From NCBI RefSeq assembly GCF_004331075.1, contig NZ_SJNX01000005.1, forward strand, positions 186,001 through 250,000: a stretch of 64,000 bases of DNA, in the 5' to 3' direction. Under the pieces are notes generated by a model. That model did no database searches. It saw only the letters and a program-made list of their open reading frames with translations, and was not told where the DNA came from. The stretch is from Acinetobacter brisouioides (GTDB lineage: Bacteria; Pseudomonadota; Gammaproteobacteria; Pseudomonadales; Moraxellaceae). Position 1 is the first letter of the stretch; each line of letters begins with the position of its first letter. A program made the position numbers and the translations under genes. Positions 37,014 to 45,147 of the stretch are shown piece by piece.

Positions 37014-39059
37014 ATGGCTTTAATTCATCAATTACAAGGCGTGGGGCAGGCAACCGCAACGCTCTTAGAAAAACTGAATCTTTTCACCACTGATGATTTG
37101 CTATTTCACTTACCACGTGACTATGAAGATCGTAGCAGCATTATTGCCATGAACCAACTGCAAGTTGGGCGTAGCTATTTGCTCGAAGGTATCGTGCAGT
37201 CGGTTGATTTTCCTGCGGGCAAACGCAAATCTATGGCGGTAGCACTGCAAGATGATTTTGGCAAAGTCACCTTGCGTTTTTATCATATCTATAAAAACCT
37301 GACCACGACCCTACAGATCGGGCAACGGGTTCGGGTGTTTGGTGAAATCCGTGTCGGTGCGCGCGGTTTGGAATTGTATCACCCTGAAATTCAAGCAATT
37401 CATGCCCATACCCCATTACCCAAAACCCAACTGACTGCGATTTATCCTAGTACCGATGGTTTAACCCAAACCAAGCTGCGCGAATATGTCAAACAAGCCT
37501 TACAACAGCACAGTGATGATTTGCCTGAGCTGATTCCCAGCCAGTTTTGCAATGGCTACGCGCTTAAAGATGCGTTGTTTTATATCCATGAGCCACCGCT
37601 GAGTGCCAACATGCAACAACTAGCACAGGGCTCACATCCAGCACAGCAACGCCTGATTTTTGAAGAACTGGTGGCACATCAACTCAGTCTGTTGACTCGT
37701 CGCGCCTATATTCAGCAAATCCAAGCACCTGCTCTGCCAAGCAGTAAAGTCCTCGCCAAACAGCTTTTGGCTGGGCTACCCTTTAAAATGACCAATGCGC
37801 AAAAACGGGTATCTAAAGAAATCGCCGATGACCTCAAACAAAATAAACCGATGCTACGTTTGGTACAGGGCGATGTCGGTGCAGGAAAAACACTGGTTGC
37901 AGGCATAGCAGCATGTCATGCTCTCGAAGCCGACTGGCAAGTGGCACTGATGGCACCGACTGAGATTTTGGCAGAGCAGCATTATCTTAATTTTAAACGC
38001 TGGTTTGAGCCTTTAGGTTTAAACGTGGCATGGCTCTCGGGTAAACAGAAAGGTAAAGCACGTGTAGCAGCCGAAGAACAAATTGCCACAGGTACGGCAC
38101 AACTGGCCATCGGAACGCATGCCCTGTTTCAGGACAATGTCAAATTTGCCAAACTCGGTTTGGTGATCATTGATGAACAGCATCGTTTCGGGGTTGATCA
38201 GCGTTTGGCACTGCGTAACAAAGGTGATGCACAATACACACCGCATCAACTGGTGATGACTGCAACCCCAATTCCTCGCACACTGGCGATGAGCGCTTAT
38301 GGTGATTTAGACACGTCAATTATTGATGAGCTACCGCCTGGACGTACCCCGATTCAAACGGTTGCCATTCCGATCGACCGCCGTGAAGAAGTGCTGCAGC
38401 GTATTGCCAATAACTGTACTGAAGGCAAACAAGCCTACTGGGTCTGTACACTGGTCGAGCAGTCCGAAACTCTCGATGCTCAAGCCGCGGAAGCGACCTA
38501 TCAGGAAATTCAGCAACGTTTTCCTGAACTGAAAATTGGCTTGGTACATGGCAAAATGAAAGCCGATGACAAGCAGCGCGTGATGCAACAGTTTAAGAAC
38601 AATCAATTGCAATTGTTGATTGCCACGACAGTGATTGAAGTCGGGGTCGATGTCCCCAATGCCAGCCTGATGATTATTGAAAATGCAGAACGGCTGGGTT
38701 TATCGCAGTTACATCAGTTACGCGGGCGGGTTGGACGTGGCGCTTTAGCCAGTTTTTGTGTGTTGCTGTATAAAACCCCACTGTCAAAAAACGGACATGA
38801 ACGTCTGTCGATTTTAAGAGAAAGTAATGATGGTTTTGTCATTGCTGAAAAAGATCTGGAGCTGCGCGGGCCTGGTGAAATGCTTGGAACCAAACAAACA
38901 GGCGATCTAGGCTTTCGGGTGGCCAAACTGGAGCGCGATGATCATTTGCTCAATCAAGCGCATTATGTGGCACAGCAAATTATGCAAAAGCATCCAGAAC
39001 TGGTACAGCCATTGCTGAAGCGTTGGCTACCTGAGGCACCGCGCTATGCTTATGTCTAA
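37014..39059 (+). CDS. recG: ATP-dependent DNA helicase RecG
   Basis: A 681-residue RecG. An N-terminal wedge/OB domain (about residues 1-200: FHLPRDYEDRS, VGRSYLLEGIVQSVDF) is followed by the helicase core: Walker A GDVGAGKT (about 285), DEQH box VIIDEQHRFGVDQR (about 385), MTATPIPRTLAMSAYGDLD, TTVIEVGVDVPNA, QLRGRVGRG and the RecG-specific C-terminal motif ELRGPGEMLGTKQTG. It regresses stalled forks and processes branched recombination intermediates. GGAGGG precedes the ATG. The 3' end overlaps comF by 14 bases. Confidence 0.97.
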   Translation: MALIHQLQGVGQATATLLEKLNLFTTDDLLFHLPRDYEDRSSIIAMNQLQVGRSYLLEGIVQSVDFPAGKRKSMAVALQDDFGKVTLRFYHIYKNLTTTLQIGQRVRVFGEIRVGARGLELYHPEIQAIHAHTPLPKTQLTAIYPSTDGLTQTKLREYVKQALQQHSDDLPELIPSQFCNGYALKDALFYIHEPPLSANMQQLAQGSHPAQQRLIFEELVAHQLSLLTRRAYIQQIQAPALPSSKVLAKQLLAGLPFKMTNAQKRVSKEIADDLKQNKPMLRLVQGDVGAGKTLVAGIAACHALEADWQVALMAPTEILAEQHYLNFKRWFEPLGLNVAWLSGKQKGKARVAAEEQIATGTAQLAIGTHALFQDNVKFAKLGLVIIDEQHRFGVDQRLALRNKGDAQYTPHQLVMTATPIPRTLAMSAYGDLDTSIIDELPPGRTPIQTVAIPIDRREEVLQRIANNCTEGKQAYWVCTLVEQSETLDAQAAEATYQEIQQRFPELKIGLVHGKMKADDKQRVMQQFKNNQLQLLIATTVIEVGVDVPNASLMIIENAERLGLSQLHQLRGRVGRGALASFCVLLYKTPLSKNGHERLSILRESNDGFVIAEKDLELRGPGEMLGTKQTGDLGFRVAKLERDDHLLNQAHYVAQQIMQKHPELVQPLLKRWLPEAPRYAYV

Positions 39060-39669
39060 ATTTTCTCGGCTGTTGCGACCTTTATTGAACTGTAGCCTGT
39101 GCCAAAGTGATCGAGTGACCCAAGCATCTGTATGTCAGGATTGCTGGCTACAGTTGCCGTGGCTCAAGCAAAACATTAGTCGCCAAGAAATTCAGATTCA
39201 GGTGGCTGCCTATTATCAGTATCCGCTTGATCGAATGATTCAACAGTTCAAATACGAGCAACAACTGCATTATCTGCCGTTATTTAATCATATGTTGAGT
39301 CAGCTTAAATTCCCCAAAGTTCAAGCCATTGTTCCCATGCCCATTTCACAGCAGCGGTTGATTGAACGGGGTTATAATCAGGCCTTACTTTTGGCAGAGC
39401 ATTTAGCCAAGCAACTCAATGTCCCAATCTGGCAACCCATTCTACGGCAGGATCAGCAGCATCAAAAAGGTTTGAACCGACTGGAACGACTCAGCAATAT
39501 TGAACAGCAGTTCGTGGTACAAGCCCCCAGTAAAGTACGTTATCGACGCGTACTGATTGTGGATGATGTCATCACGACGGGTAGCTCAATTCAGGCATTG
39601 CATACAAAATTACAGCAACTCGGTTGCCAGCAGATTCATGCGGTTTGTCTGGCAAGTCCGAAAGCCTAA
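39046..39669 (+). CDS. comF: ComF/GntX-family phosphoribosyltransferase-like protein
   Basis: A 207-residue protein. An N-terminal zinc ribbon (CSLCQSD...CQDCW) is followed by a type I phosphoribosyltransferase fold with the PRPP-site motif VLIVDDVITTGSSI near residue 167. ComF is needed for natural transformation in several bacteria, likely in handling incoming single-stranded DNA, and Acinetobacter is naturally competent. The start overlaps the recG stop by 14 bases (ATG 39046) or 8 (ATG 39052), so translation is probably coupled. The link between RecG and ComF in one operon fits a role in DNA recombination after uptake. Confidence 0.88.
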   Translation: MLMSKFSRLLRPLLNCSLCQSDRVTQASVCQDCWLQLPWLKQNISRQEIQIQVAAYYQYPLDRMIQQFKYEQQLHYLPLFNHMLSQLKFPKVQAIVPMPISQQRLIERGYNQALLLAEHLAKQLNVPIWQPILRQDQQHQKGLNRLERLSNIEQQFVVQAPSKVRYRRVLIVDDVITTGSSIQALHTKLQQLGCQQIHAVCLASPKA

Positions 39670-39772
39670 TGATGGATTGGAAACTCAAAAATAACCAGCA
39701 TTTGCGCCACATGAACTGGATAAAACCATCTCAAGATTTACCCAGTCATTTTCTGAAAACAGTTTCAATCAG

Positions 39773-40354
39773 CTATGCCACAATTTCATTGGCGCTCCAT
39801 TTCGGTTGCGGCGGCTGATACTGTTCAAACTGGGTCAGCAAAGTTTCTATCTGATCTGACACCAACAAAGTATCGGCAAAACGCGAGTGGGTAAACCCTT
39901 GTCTGACCGTCGCTTGGATCATGGATAGCAATGGATCATAAAAACCCATCACATTTAAAAAAGCACAGGGTTTTAAGTGAATCCCCAACTGTGCCCATGT
40001 CCATTGTTCAAAAATTTCTTCCAGTGTACCCGCACCTCCTGGCAGGGCAATAAAACCATCGGCAAGCTCAGACATTTTGGTTTTGCGTTCATGCATGTTT
40101 TTCACCACATGTAGCTCAGTTAAATGGGAATGCGCCAACTCCCGATTCACCAGTGTCTCAGGAATCACTCCAATAACTTTCCCACCCGCCTGTAATGCGC
40201 TGTCGGCCACCACACCCATTAACCCAGAGCGCCCACCACCATAAACCAATGTTTTACCTTGTTGAGCAATTTTTTGCCCAACATCTTGAGCTGTTTGTAC
40301 AAAAATTGAGTCATTACCTGCTTTAGAGCCACAGAAAATTGCAATTGAATTCAT
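39773..40354 (-). CDS. LOG-family protein (putative nucleoside 5'-monophosphate phosphoribohydrolase)
   Basis: A 193-residue Rossmann-like protein of the LOG/TIGR00730 family. The signature ALPGGAGTLEEIFEQWTWAQLG contains the PGGxGTxxE motif, preceded by YGGGRSGLMGVVADSALQAGGKVIGVIPE. Members cleave AMP or cytokinin ribotides to the free base and ribose 5-phosphate, and in bacteria the physiological substrate is often unclear. The length is normal. It is convergent with comF, with about 100 bp between and no evident terminator, and divergent from corA. Confidence 0.9.
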   Translation of the reverse strand: MNSIAIFCGSKAGNDSIFVQTAQDVGQKIAQQGKTLVYGGGRSGLMGVVADSALQAGGKVIGVIPETLVNRELAHSHLTELHVVKNMHERKTKMSELADGFIALPGGAGTLEEIFEQWTWAQLGIHLKPCAFLNVMGFYDPLLSMIQATVRQGFTHSRFADTLLVSDQIETLLTQFEQYQPPQPKWSANEIVA

Positions 40355-40508
40355 AAAATTGACCTATTATTGATCTGTCGTGCATTAAAAATAAACTAAA
40401 GCGATTTTTTTTAGCAAAATAACGAAGTGATCAGTGTTTTTCTGCAATTCCTTGTCTAAAATACACCCACCGTTTTACCCCCGACCTATCCAAGGGAGAA
40501 AGACACCG

Positions 40509-41522
40509 ATGCTTGAAGCTTTTTACGCAACAGAGCGTGGGAGTCTCGAAGATGCGACCATTAATGGTGGATTCGACTTACACCCAGAATTAGTATGGAT
40601 TGATCTGATTGCACCTTCACAAGAGGAGCAACAATGGGTTATTGATGCCTATGAACAGAATCTGCCTACACTCAAATCGCTTGAAGATATTTCATCATCA
40701 GCTCGATTCTATCGCGATGATGATGGCATTTTACATATCAGTACTTATTTTTTAACGAAAAATAAAAACTATCAGGTCGATAATGAAAGTGATGAGCAGG
40801 ATCATATGCTGGCAACGGTACAAACCGTTGCATTTATCTTAAATAAACAGCGCCTGCTTACACTTCGTGGTGAGAAACTGGTGTCGTTTCGTGCATTTCG
40901 TGCCCGCGCGCGCCGCAATGATTACGATGTAGACTATAAAGACCCTGTCTGGATTTTACTGGGATTGTTCGAAGCCAAGCTTGATGAGCTTGCTGATATC
41001 TTGGAAGATATTCATAAAGATCTAGAAAAATATTCAACCGAAGTTCTCAATAACCACCACCGTGAACAAGTGCTTGACCTTGATGACATGGTGACTCGTT
41101 TGGCACAACAAGAAGACATGCTCGGAAAAGCTCAGCTGTGTCTGATCGATTTACGCCGTATTCTCAGTTTTTTGTCACGCCCACGCGCTTTAGGTAGCCA
41201 TATTTATGATGGTGAAATTCGGGAGATGAGTGAAGATGTACGTTCATTGGTTGAACATACAGCTTTCTTATTCCAAAAAGTACGTTTCTTACTCGATACC
41301 ACATCTGGTTTCATTAACTCAGAACAAAGCGATACGATTCGTCGTTTCTCGATTTTACCTAGTTTACTCACAGCACCGATGCTGGTCACCAGTCTCTATG
41401 GGATGAATACGACTGTTCTACCGTTTGCCCATGGAGATTTCAGCTTTACTGCTGTCTCTATCATTATCGTTGCATCATTTGTTCTTCCAACTGCTTATTT
41501 CCGCTGGAAAAAATGGATATAA
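40509..41522 (+). CDS. corA: CorA-type magnesium/cobalt transport protein
   Basis: A 337-residue CorA-family channel. A large cytoplasmic N-terminal domain (about residues 1-275, with the long helix region LDELADILEDIHKDLEKYS) is followed by two C-terminal helices. The selectivity-filter motif YGMN occurs in TSLYGMNTTVLPFAHG at about residue 295. It transports Mg2+ (also Co2+ and Ni2+) across the inner membrane as a pentamer. ATG 40509 follows AAGGGAGAAAGACACCG; the longer frame begins at a TTG and lacks support. A terminator begins at the stop codon. Confidence 0.94.
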   Translation: MLEAFYATERGSLEDATINGGFDLHPELVWIDLIAPSQEEQQWVIDAYEQNLPTLKSLEDISSSARFYRDDDGILHISTYFLTKNKNYQVDNESDEQDHMLATVQTVAFILNKQRLLTLRGEKLVSFRAFRARARRNDYDVDYKDPVWILLGLFEAKLDELADILEDIHKDLEKYSTEVLNNHHREQVLDLDDMVTRLAQQEDMLGKAQLCLIDLRRILSFLSRPRALGSHIYDGEIREMSEDVRSLVEHTAFLFQKVRFLLDTTSGFINSEQSDTIRRFSILPSLLTAPMLVTSLYGMNTTVLPFAHGDFSFTAVSIIIVASFVLPTAYFRWKKWI

Positions 41523-41551
41523 AAAAAGCATCCTATATGGATGCTTTTTTA
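41522..41551. terminator. Bidirectional terminator corA/mlaB
   Basis: AAAAAAGCATCC-TATA-TGGATGCTTTTTT is a 12-bp stem whose flanks are A- and T-runs, placed between convergent corA and mlaB. Confidence 0.9.
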
Positions 41552-41562
41552 TACCGCATGAT

Positions 41563-41853
41563 TTAACTCAACAAAATCAGATCATCCTGTAAATGGCAGG
41601 CTTCAATAATCTTGAGCATTTTGACTGGAACTGCCTGAAAATGTAGTCCCTTCTGTTCTGGCGTCTGACGTAACCACTGTACCAGCACCGCCAACGCTAA
41701 CGTATTACCAAGCTGCAATCCTTCCAAATTTACCACCACAGGAAAATGTGCCTGCTGACGAATTAACGCCAAGCCTTTCTGGTAAATTTGCGCTGCATTC
41801 TCAAAATTAATCGTACCTGACAGACATAATTGCTGATGTTTAAGTTCAATCAC
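41563..41853 (-). CDS. mlaB: MlaB, STAS-domain subunit of the phospholipid transporter
   Basis: A 96-residue single STAS domain protein (LKHQQLCLSGTINFENA, VVVNLEGLQLGNTLALAVLVQWL). MlaB is the cytoplasmic partner that binds the MlaF ATPase and keeps the MlaFEDB complex assembled. It is the last gene of the leftward mlaFEDCB operon, 12 bp after mlaC. The usual STAS core Ser/Thr-containing helix reads LQLGNTLALAVL here, with Thr at that position. Confidence 0.9.
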   Translation of the reverse strand: MIELKHQQLCLSGTINFENAAQIYQKGLALIRQQAHFPVVVNLEGLQLGNTLALAVLVQWLRQTPEQKGLHFQAVPVKMLKIIEACHLQDDLILLS

Positions 41854-41865
41854 AATGCACCTATC

Positions 41866-42495
41866 TTATTTTTTCACCGCAGCATCAGCATCTGGTTTAA
41901 AGGTCGCAATCGCTTTATCGATGTTGCCACCATTACGTTTTACAGTTGCTGCAAACTGGTTGCGAAATTGCAAGCCCAAGTCGATCCCTGCCACATTAAT
42001 ATTGCGGATTTTCCATTGGCTATTGTTGTCAGTCAACTGGAATGATACAGGGGTTTTTTGCCCTTGGTTAACAAAATCAATTGTTACTACAGGGAATGCA
42101 CCACCTGTCGCTTTGTAAGGGCGAAGACTATAACTTTGGTTGCTGTATTTTGCTAAAGCCGAACCATAGTTTTGAACCAGGCTTTGACGTAAATTATGTT
42201 CAAACGCTGCACGTTGCTGTGCCGTACTGTTTTGTGGTGCGGCATATGTTCCCATCACAATACGAGTGAATGATTGTGCATCGACATATGGGTCAAGGTT
42301 TTGTTTCACAATCGCATTAACAGTCGTTGGATTACTTTGCAATTTGGCATGATCCGCTTTTAAACGGCTAATCAAAGCATCTGCAACGCGTTTTACAAAC
42401 ACTGGCGGTGCTTCAGCAGGCGCTGCAAATGCAGTTCCTGCAATCACGCTAGATAAGATGCTTGCTGTAAGTGTTTGTTTAAATAAAGTATTCAA
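41866..42495 (-). CDS. mlaC: MlaC, periplasmic phospholipid shuttle
   Basis: A 209-residue periplasmic protein of the Ttg2D/MlaC family. The signal peptide (residues 1-24, ending GTAFA before APAEAPP) is followed by the lipid-binding fold (NAIVKQNLDPYVDAQSFTRIVMG, FEHNLRQSLVQNYGSALAKYSNQSY, QLTDNNSQWKIRNINVAGIDLG). It carries single phospholipids between the outer-membrane MlaA and the inner-membrane MlaFEDB complex. It sits fourth in the operon between mlaD and mlaB. Confidence 0.95.
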   Translation of the reverse strand: MNTLFKQTLTASILSSVIAGTAFAAPAEAPPVFVKRVADALISRLKADHAKLQSNPTTVNAIVKQNLDPYVDAQSFTRIVMGTYAAPQNSTAQQRAAFEHNLRQSLVQNYGSALAKYSNQSYSLRPYKATGGAFPVVTIDFVNQGQKTPVSFQLTDNNSQWKIRNINVAGIDLGLQFRNQFAATVKRNGGNIDKAIATFKPDADAAVKK

Positions 42496-42517
42496 CGTCT
42501 TACTCCTCTAAATTCTG

Positions 42518-43198
42518 CTATTGGGTAAATGATGTCTGTGGATCAGCTGTTTGGGTTGGTTCAGAGGCAGTTTTCGTCTCTGCAGCTGTACCTGAAGATG
42601 ACTTGCCAGACATGCCTGTAATGAACTTGCCAATCAAGTCTTCAAGATCCATCGTCCCTTGAGTATTACTAATCACACCGCCACGTTTGATATAATTCAA
42701 ACCACCACCTGGTACAATCTTGAGGTATTTTTCCCCAAGCAGACCATTGGTTGCTACCATAATGTAAGCATCTTGATCAATGTTAGTGATGGACTTCATG
42801 TTACTCAACAGTTGCTGTTCCATTACTTTTTGTTTTGCAGCATTTGCCTGTTGATAGCTATCACTATAGTGCAGTTCTTCCACAGCATTTTTTTCTACAG
42901 TCTGTAACTGAGTCGGATTAAAAGTAGTTTTATTACCATCCAGCTCGAAAGTTACCTTGGCAAGACGAGTTACAGGGTCAAGATCAATGTACTCGACACG
43001 CCCAACGGTCACACCACTCATCGTGACTTTAGCTCGCTCTTTTAGACCATTGACATTGTCAAATGTTGCTGTCATTTCATAACTTTTACTTAAGGTACTT
43101 CCTGACAAGCCGCTCACTTTCATCGCCAAGAAAAACAATGCCAAGCCGAATAGAATAACAAGTACACCTACGGCCAGCTCACTTGAACGGGACTTCAT
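42518..43198 (-). CDS. mlaD: MlaD, MCE-domain subunit
   Basis: A 226-residue protein with one N-terminal helix (about residues 8-28), an MCE domain (about 38-150: YEMTATFDNVNGLKERAKVTMSGVTVGRVE, and YIMVATNGLLGEKYLKIVPGG) and a Ser/Thr/Gln-rich tail. It forms a hexameric periplasmic ring through which lipids pass. A characteristic Acinetobacter-like insertion of about 45 residues (NPTQLQTVEKNAVEELHYSD onward) interrupts the MCE fold. The start ATG overlaps the mlaE stop by one base (TAATG). Confidence 0.95.
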   Translation of the reverse strand: MKSRSSELAVGVLVILFGLALFFLAMKVSGLSGSTLSKSYEMTATFDNVNGLKERAKVTMSGVTVGRVEYIDLDPVTRLAKVTFELDGNKTTFNPTQLQTVEKNAVEELHYSDSYQQANAAKQKVMEQQLLSNMKSITNIDQDAYIMVATNGLLGEKYLKIVPGGGLNYIKRGGVISNTQGTMDLEDLIGKFITGMSGKSSSGTAAETKTASEPTQTADPQTSFTQ

Positions 43199-43974
43199 TA
43201 CACTCCTCCAAACATGACCGCAGTCAACACAAAGTCACAACCTAAAATACACAAAGATGAATACACCACTGTACGAGTTGTTGCGGTGGAAATACCTTCT
43301 GATGTTGGCTCACAAAAATATCCCTGATACACAGCAATCCATGTACAGATCACGGCAAATACCACACTTTTAATGATGCCGTTGACAATATCATGTTGAA
43401 ATTCTACCGAGTTTTGCATGCCACTCCAGAAAGAGCCTTCATCTACACCCAGAAAATCCACGCCCACCATTTTGCCGCCAAAAATCCCAATTGCGGCAAA
43501 AATCACGGTCAGCATAGGTAAACTGGCAATCCCCGCCCACAGACGTGGTGATACAATACGTTTGAGTGGATCCACCCCGATCATTTCCATGCTCGACAAC
43601 TGCTCAGTAGCTTTCATCAAGCCAATTTCAGCAGTCAATGCAGAACCTGCTCGCCCTGCAAATAACAAGGCCGCAACCACAGGCGCAAGCTCGCGCAGCA
43701 AGGTCAACGCTACCATCGTTCCGAGCATGGTTTCGCTACCGACATTCACCAGAATATTGTAGCCTTGGAGGCCCAATACCAAACCGATAAACAGGCCAGA
43801 TACAGAAATAATCAATAAGGACATCACCCCAACACGGTACATTTGATAAACAAATAAGCGTACCCCGAGTCGGGTTGGCATTGAACAGATAATCTGCAAC
43901 AACATCAATGTTGCCACACCAATACCATGTACACGTTCAATCACGCGTCGACCCAATAAGGCTATAGCATTCAT
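43198..43974 (-). CDS. mlaE: MlaE, permease subunit
   Basis: A 258-residue inner-membrane permease of the MlaE/YrbE family, with about five helices and the conserved [44 protein letters not shown] stretch. It forms the membrane dimer of the phospholipid ABC transporter that maintains outer-membrane lipid asymmetry. It overlaps mlaF by 4 bases (ATGA) and mlaD by 1, indicating tightly coupled translation. Confidence 0.95.
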   Translation of the reverse strand: MNAIALLGRRVIERVHGIGVATLMLLQIICSMPTRLGVRLFVYQMYRVGVMSLLIISVSGLFIGLVLGLQGYNILVNVGSETMLGTMVALTLLRELAPVVAALLFAGRAGSALTAEIGLMKATEQLSSMEMIGVDPLKRIVSPRLWAGIASLPMLTVIFAAIGIFGGKMVGVDFLGVDEGSFWSGMQNSVEFQHDIVNGIIKSVVFAVICTWIAVYQGYFCEPTSEGISTATTRTVVYSSLCILGCDFVLTAVMFGGV

Positions 43975-44789
43975 GAACTTACCTCTTGGCTTAAATATGC
44001 CTGATGGCTAAATTGGAAATCGACAGGGCCTTCAGCCTGCCCATTTAAAAATTGTTGCACAAATGCAGAAGGATGTTGGCGTAGCTCATCTGGTGTACCC
44101 TCTCCCTGAATTTTGCCTTCAGCAACAATATAGATATAGTCTGCAATCGACATGGTTTCATCTACATCATGCGAGACAATAATCGTTGTCAGGTCTAATG
44201 CTTCACGTAATGAACGAATTAAACGGGTCAAGACGCCCTTTACAATTGGATCTTGTCCAGCAAAAGGCTCATCGTACATGATGAGCTCAGGGTCAAGTGC
44301 AATGGCGCGAGCTAATGCGACACGGCGGTTCATCCCACCCGATAGCTCAGAAGGCATCAATTGTTCCGCACCGCGTAAACCAACAGACTCCAATTTCAGC
44401 GCTACCAGCTCAGCAATCAGATTTTCTGGCAGTTTAGTATGTGCACGAAGTGGAAAAGCAACATTTTCATACACAGTCATGTCGGTAAATAATGCGCCAC
44501 TTTGAAATAGCATTCCCATACGCGCACGTGCAGCAAACAACTCATGACGCGACATTTCCGACAAATCTTTGCCATCGAGCAGGACACAACCTTGATCGGG
44601 GGTCAACTGCCCACCAATCAAACGTAATAAAGTTGTCTTACCTGTACCTGAAGGTCCCATAATGGCAGTAATTTGCCCACGGCGAATACAAAGATTGACA
44701 TTGTCATAAATGACGCGCTCACCTCGCTTAAAGCTCAGATTCTTGATATCAATCAATGAATCCTCTGGCACAGCTACTGTATTTTTCAT
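43971..44789 (-). CDS. mlaF: MlaF, ATPase subunit
   Basis: A 272-residue ABC ATPase, first gene of mlaFEDCB. Walker A GPSGTGKT (about residues 45-52), the Q-loop [10 protein letters not shown], signature motif [17 protein letters not shown], Walker [15 protein letters not shown] and the switch HDVDE are all present. It energises phospholipid movement in the Mla system. The C-terminal extension ([17 protein letters not shown]) is typical and contacts the neighbouring subunit. The promoter lies in 44790-45097, where I could not assign sites. Confidence 0.96.
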   Translation of the reverse strand: MKNTVAVPEDSLIDIKNLSFKRGERVIYDNVNLCIRRGQITAIMGPSGTGKTTLLRLIGGQLTPDQGCVLLDGKDLSEMSRHELFAARARMGMLFQSGALFTDMTVYENVAFPLRAHTKLPENLIAELVALKLESVGLRGAEQLMPSELSGGMNRRVALARAIALDPELIMYDEPFAGQDPIVKGVLTRLIRSLREALDLTTIIVSHDVDETMSIADYIYIVAEGKIQGEGTPDELRQHPSAFVQQFLNGQAEGPVDFQFSHQAYLSQEVSS

Positions 44790-45097
44790 AATGGACCAAA
44801 TTCCTGCTTGATTTTCACAGCAAGTGAACTCTTCATAGGATAGAAGATTTTTAAAATTTACCTATAGATTTTACGTGACGTAGCTTACCATTTTCGCAAC
44901 GGAAAAAGTTGAAGATTTTATCAGCAGACAATATAAAACTTGTACAAATTTAGTGACTTTATATCAGGTATATATAGATTAAAACAACTTAAAAAATAAT
45001 CAAGACTTTGATAAATATCACTATTTAAAATTAAATCAAAAGAATTAGAATACTTTACTTCAAATGTTTTTAAATTCATAGAAAATAACTTTTAGTA
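44790..45097. other. AT-rich spacer upstream of mlaF
   Basis: About 300 bp of very AT-rich sequence between mlaF and the helicase terminator. It should hold the mla promoter. No reading frame, repeat or known RNA was seen. Confidence 0.4.
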
Positions 45098-45127
45098 AAA
45101 AAAAGCCAGTTAGAAAACTGGCTTTTT
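45098..45127 (-). terminator. Terminator of the DEAD-box helicase gene
   Basis: AAAAGCCAGTT (45101-45111) and AACTGGCTTTT (45116-45126) form an 11-bp stem with a 4-base loop. The minus strand continues with a run of Ts. It lies about 20 bp past the helicase stop. Confidence 0.9.
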
Positions 45128-45147
45128 ACAATAAATTCTAACGAAAA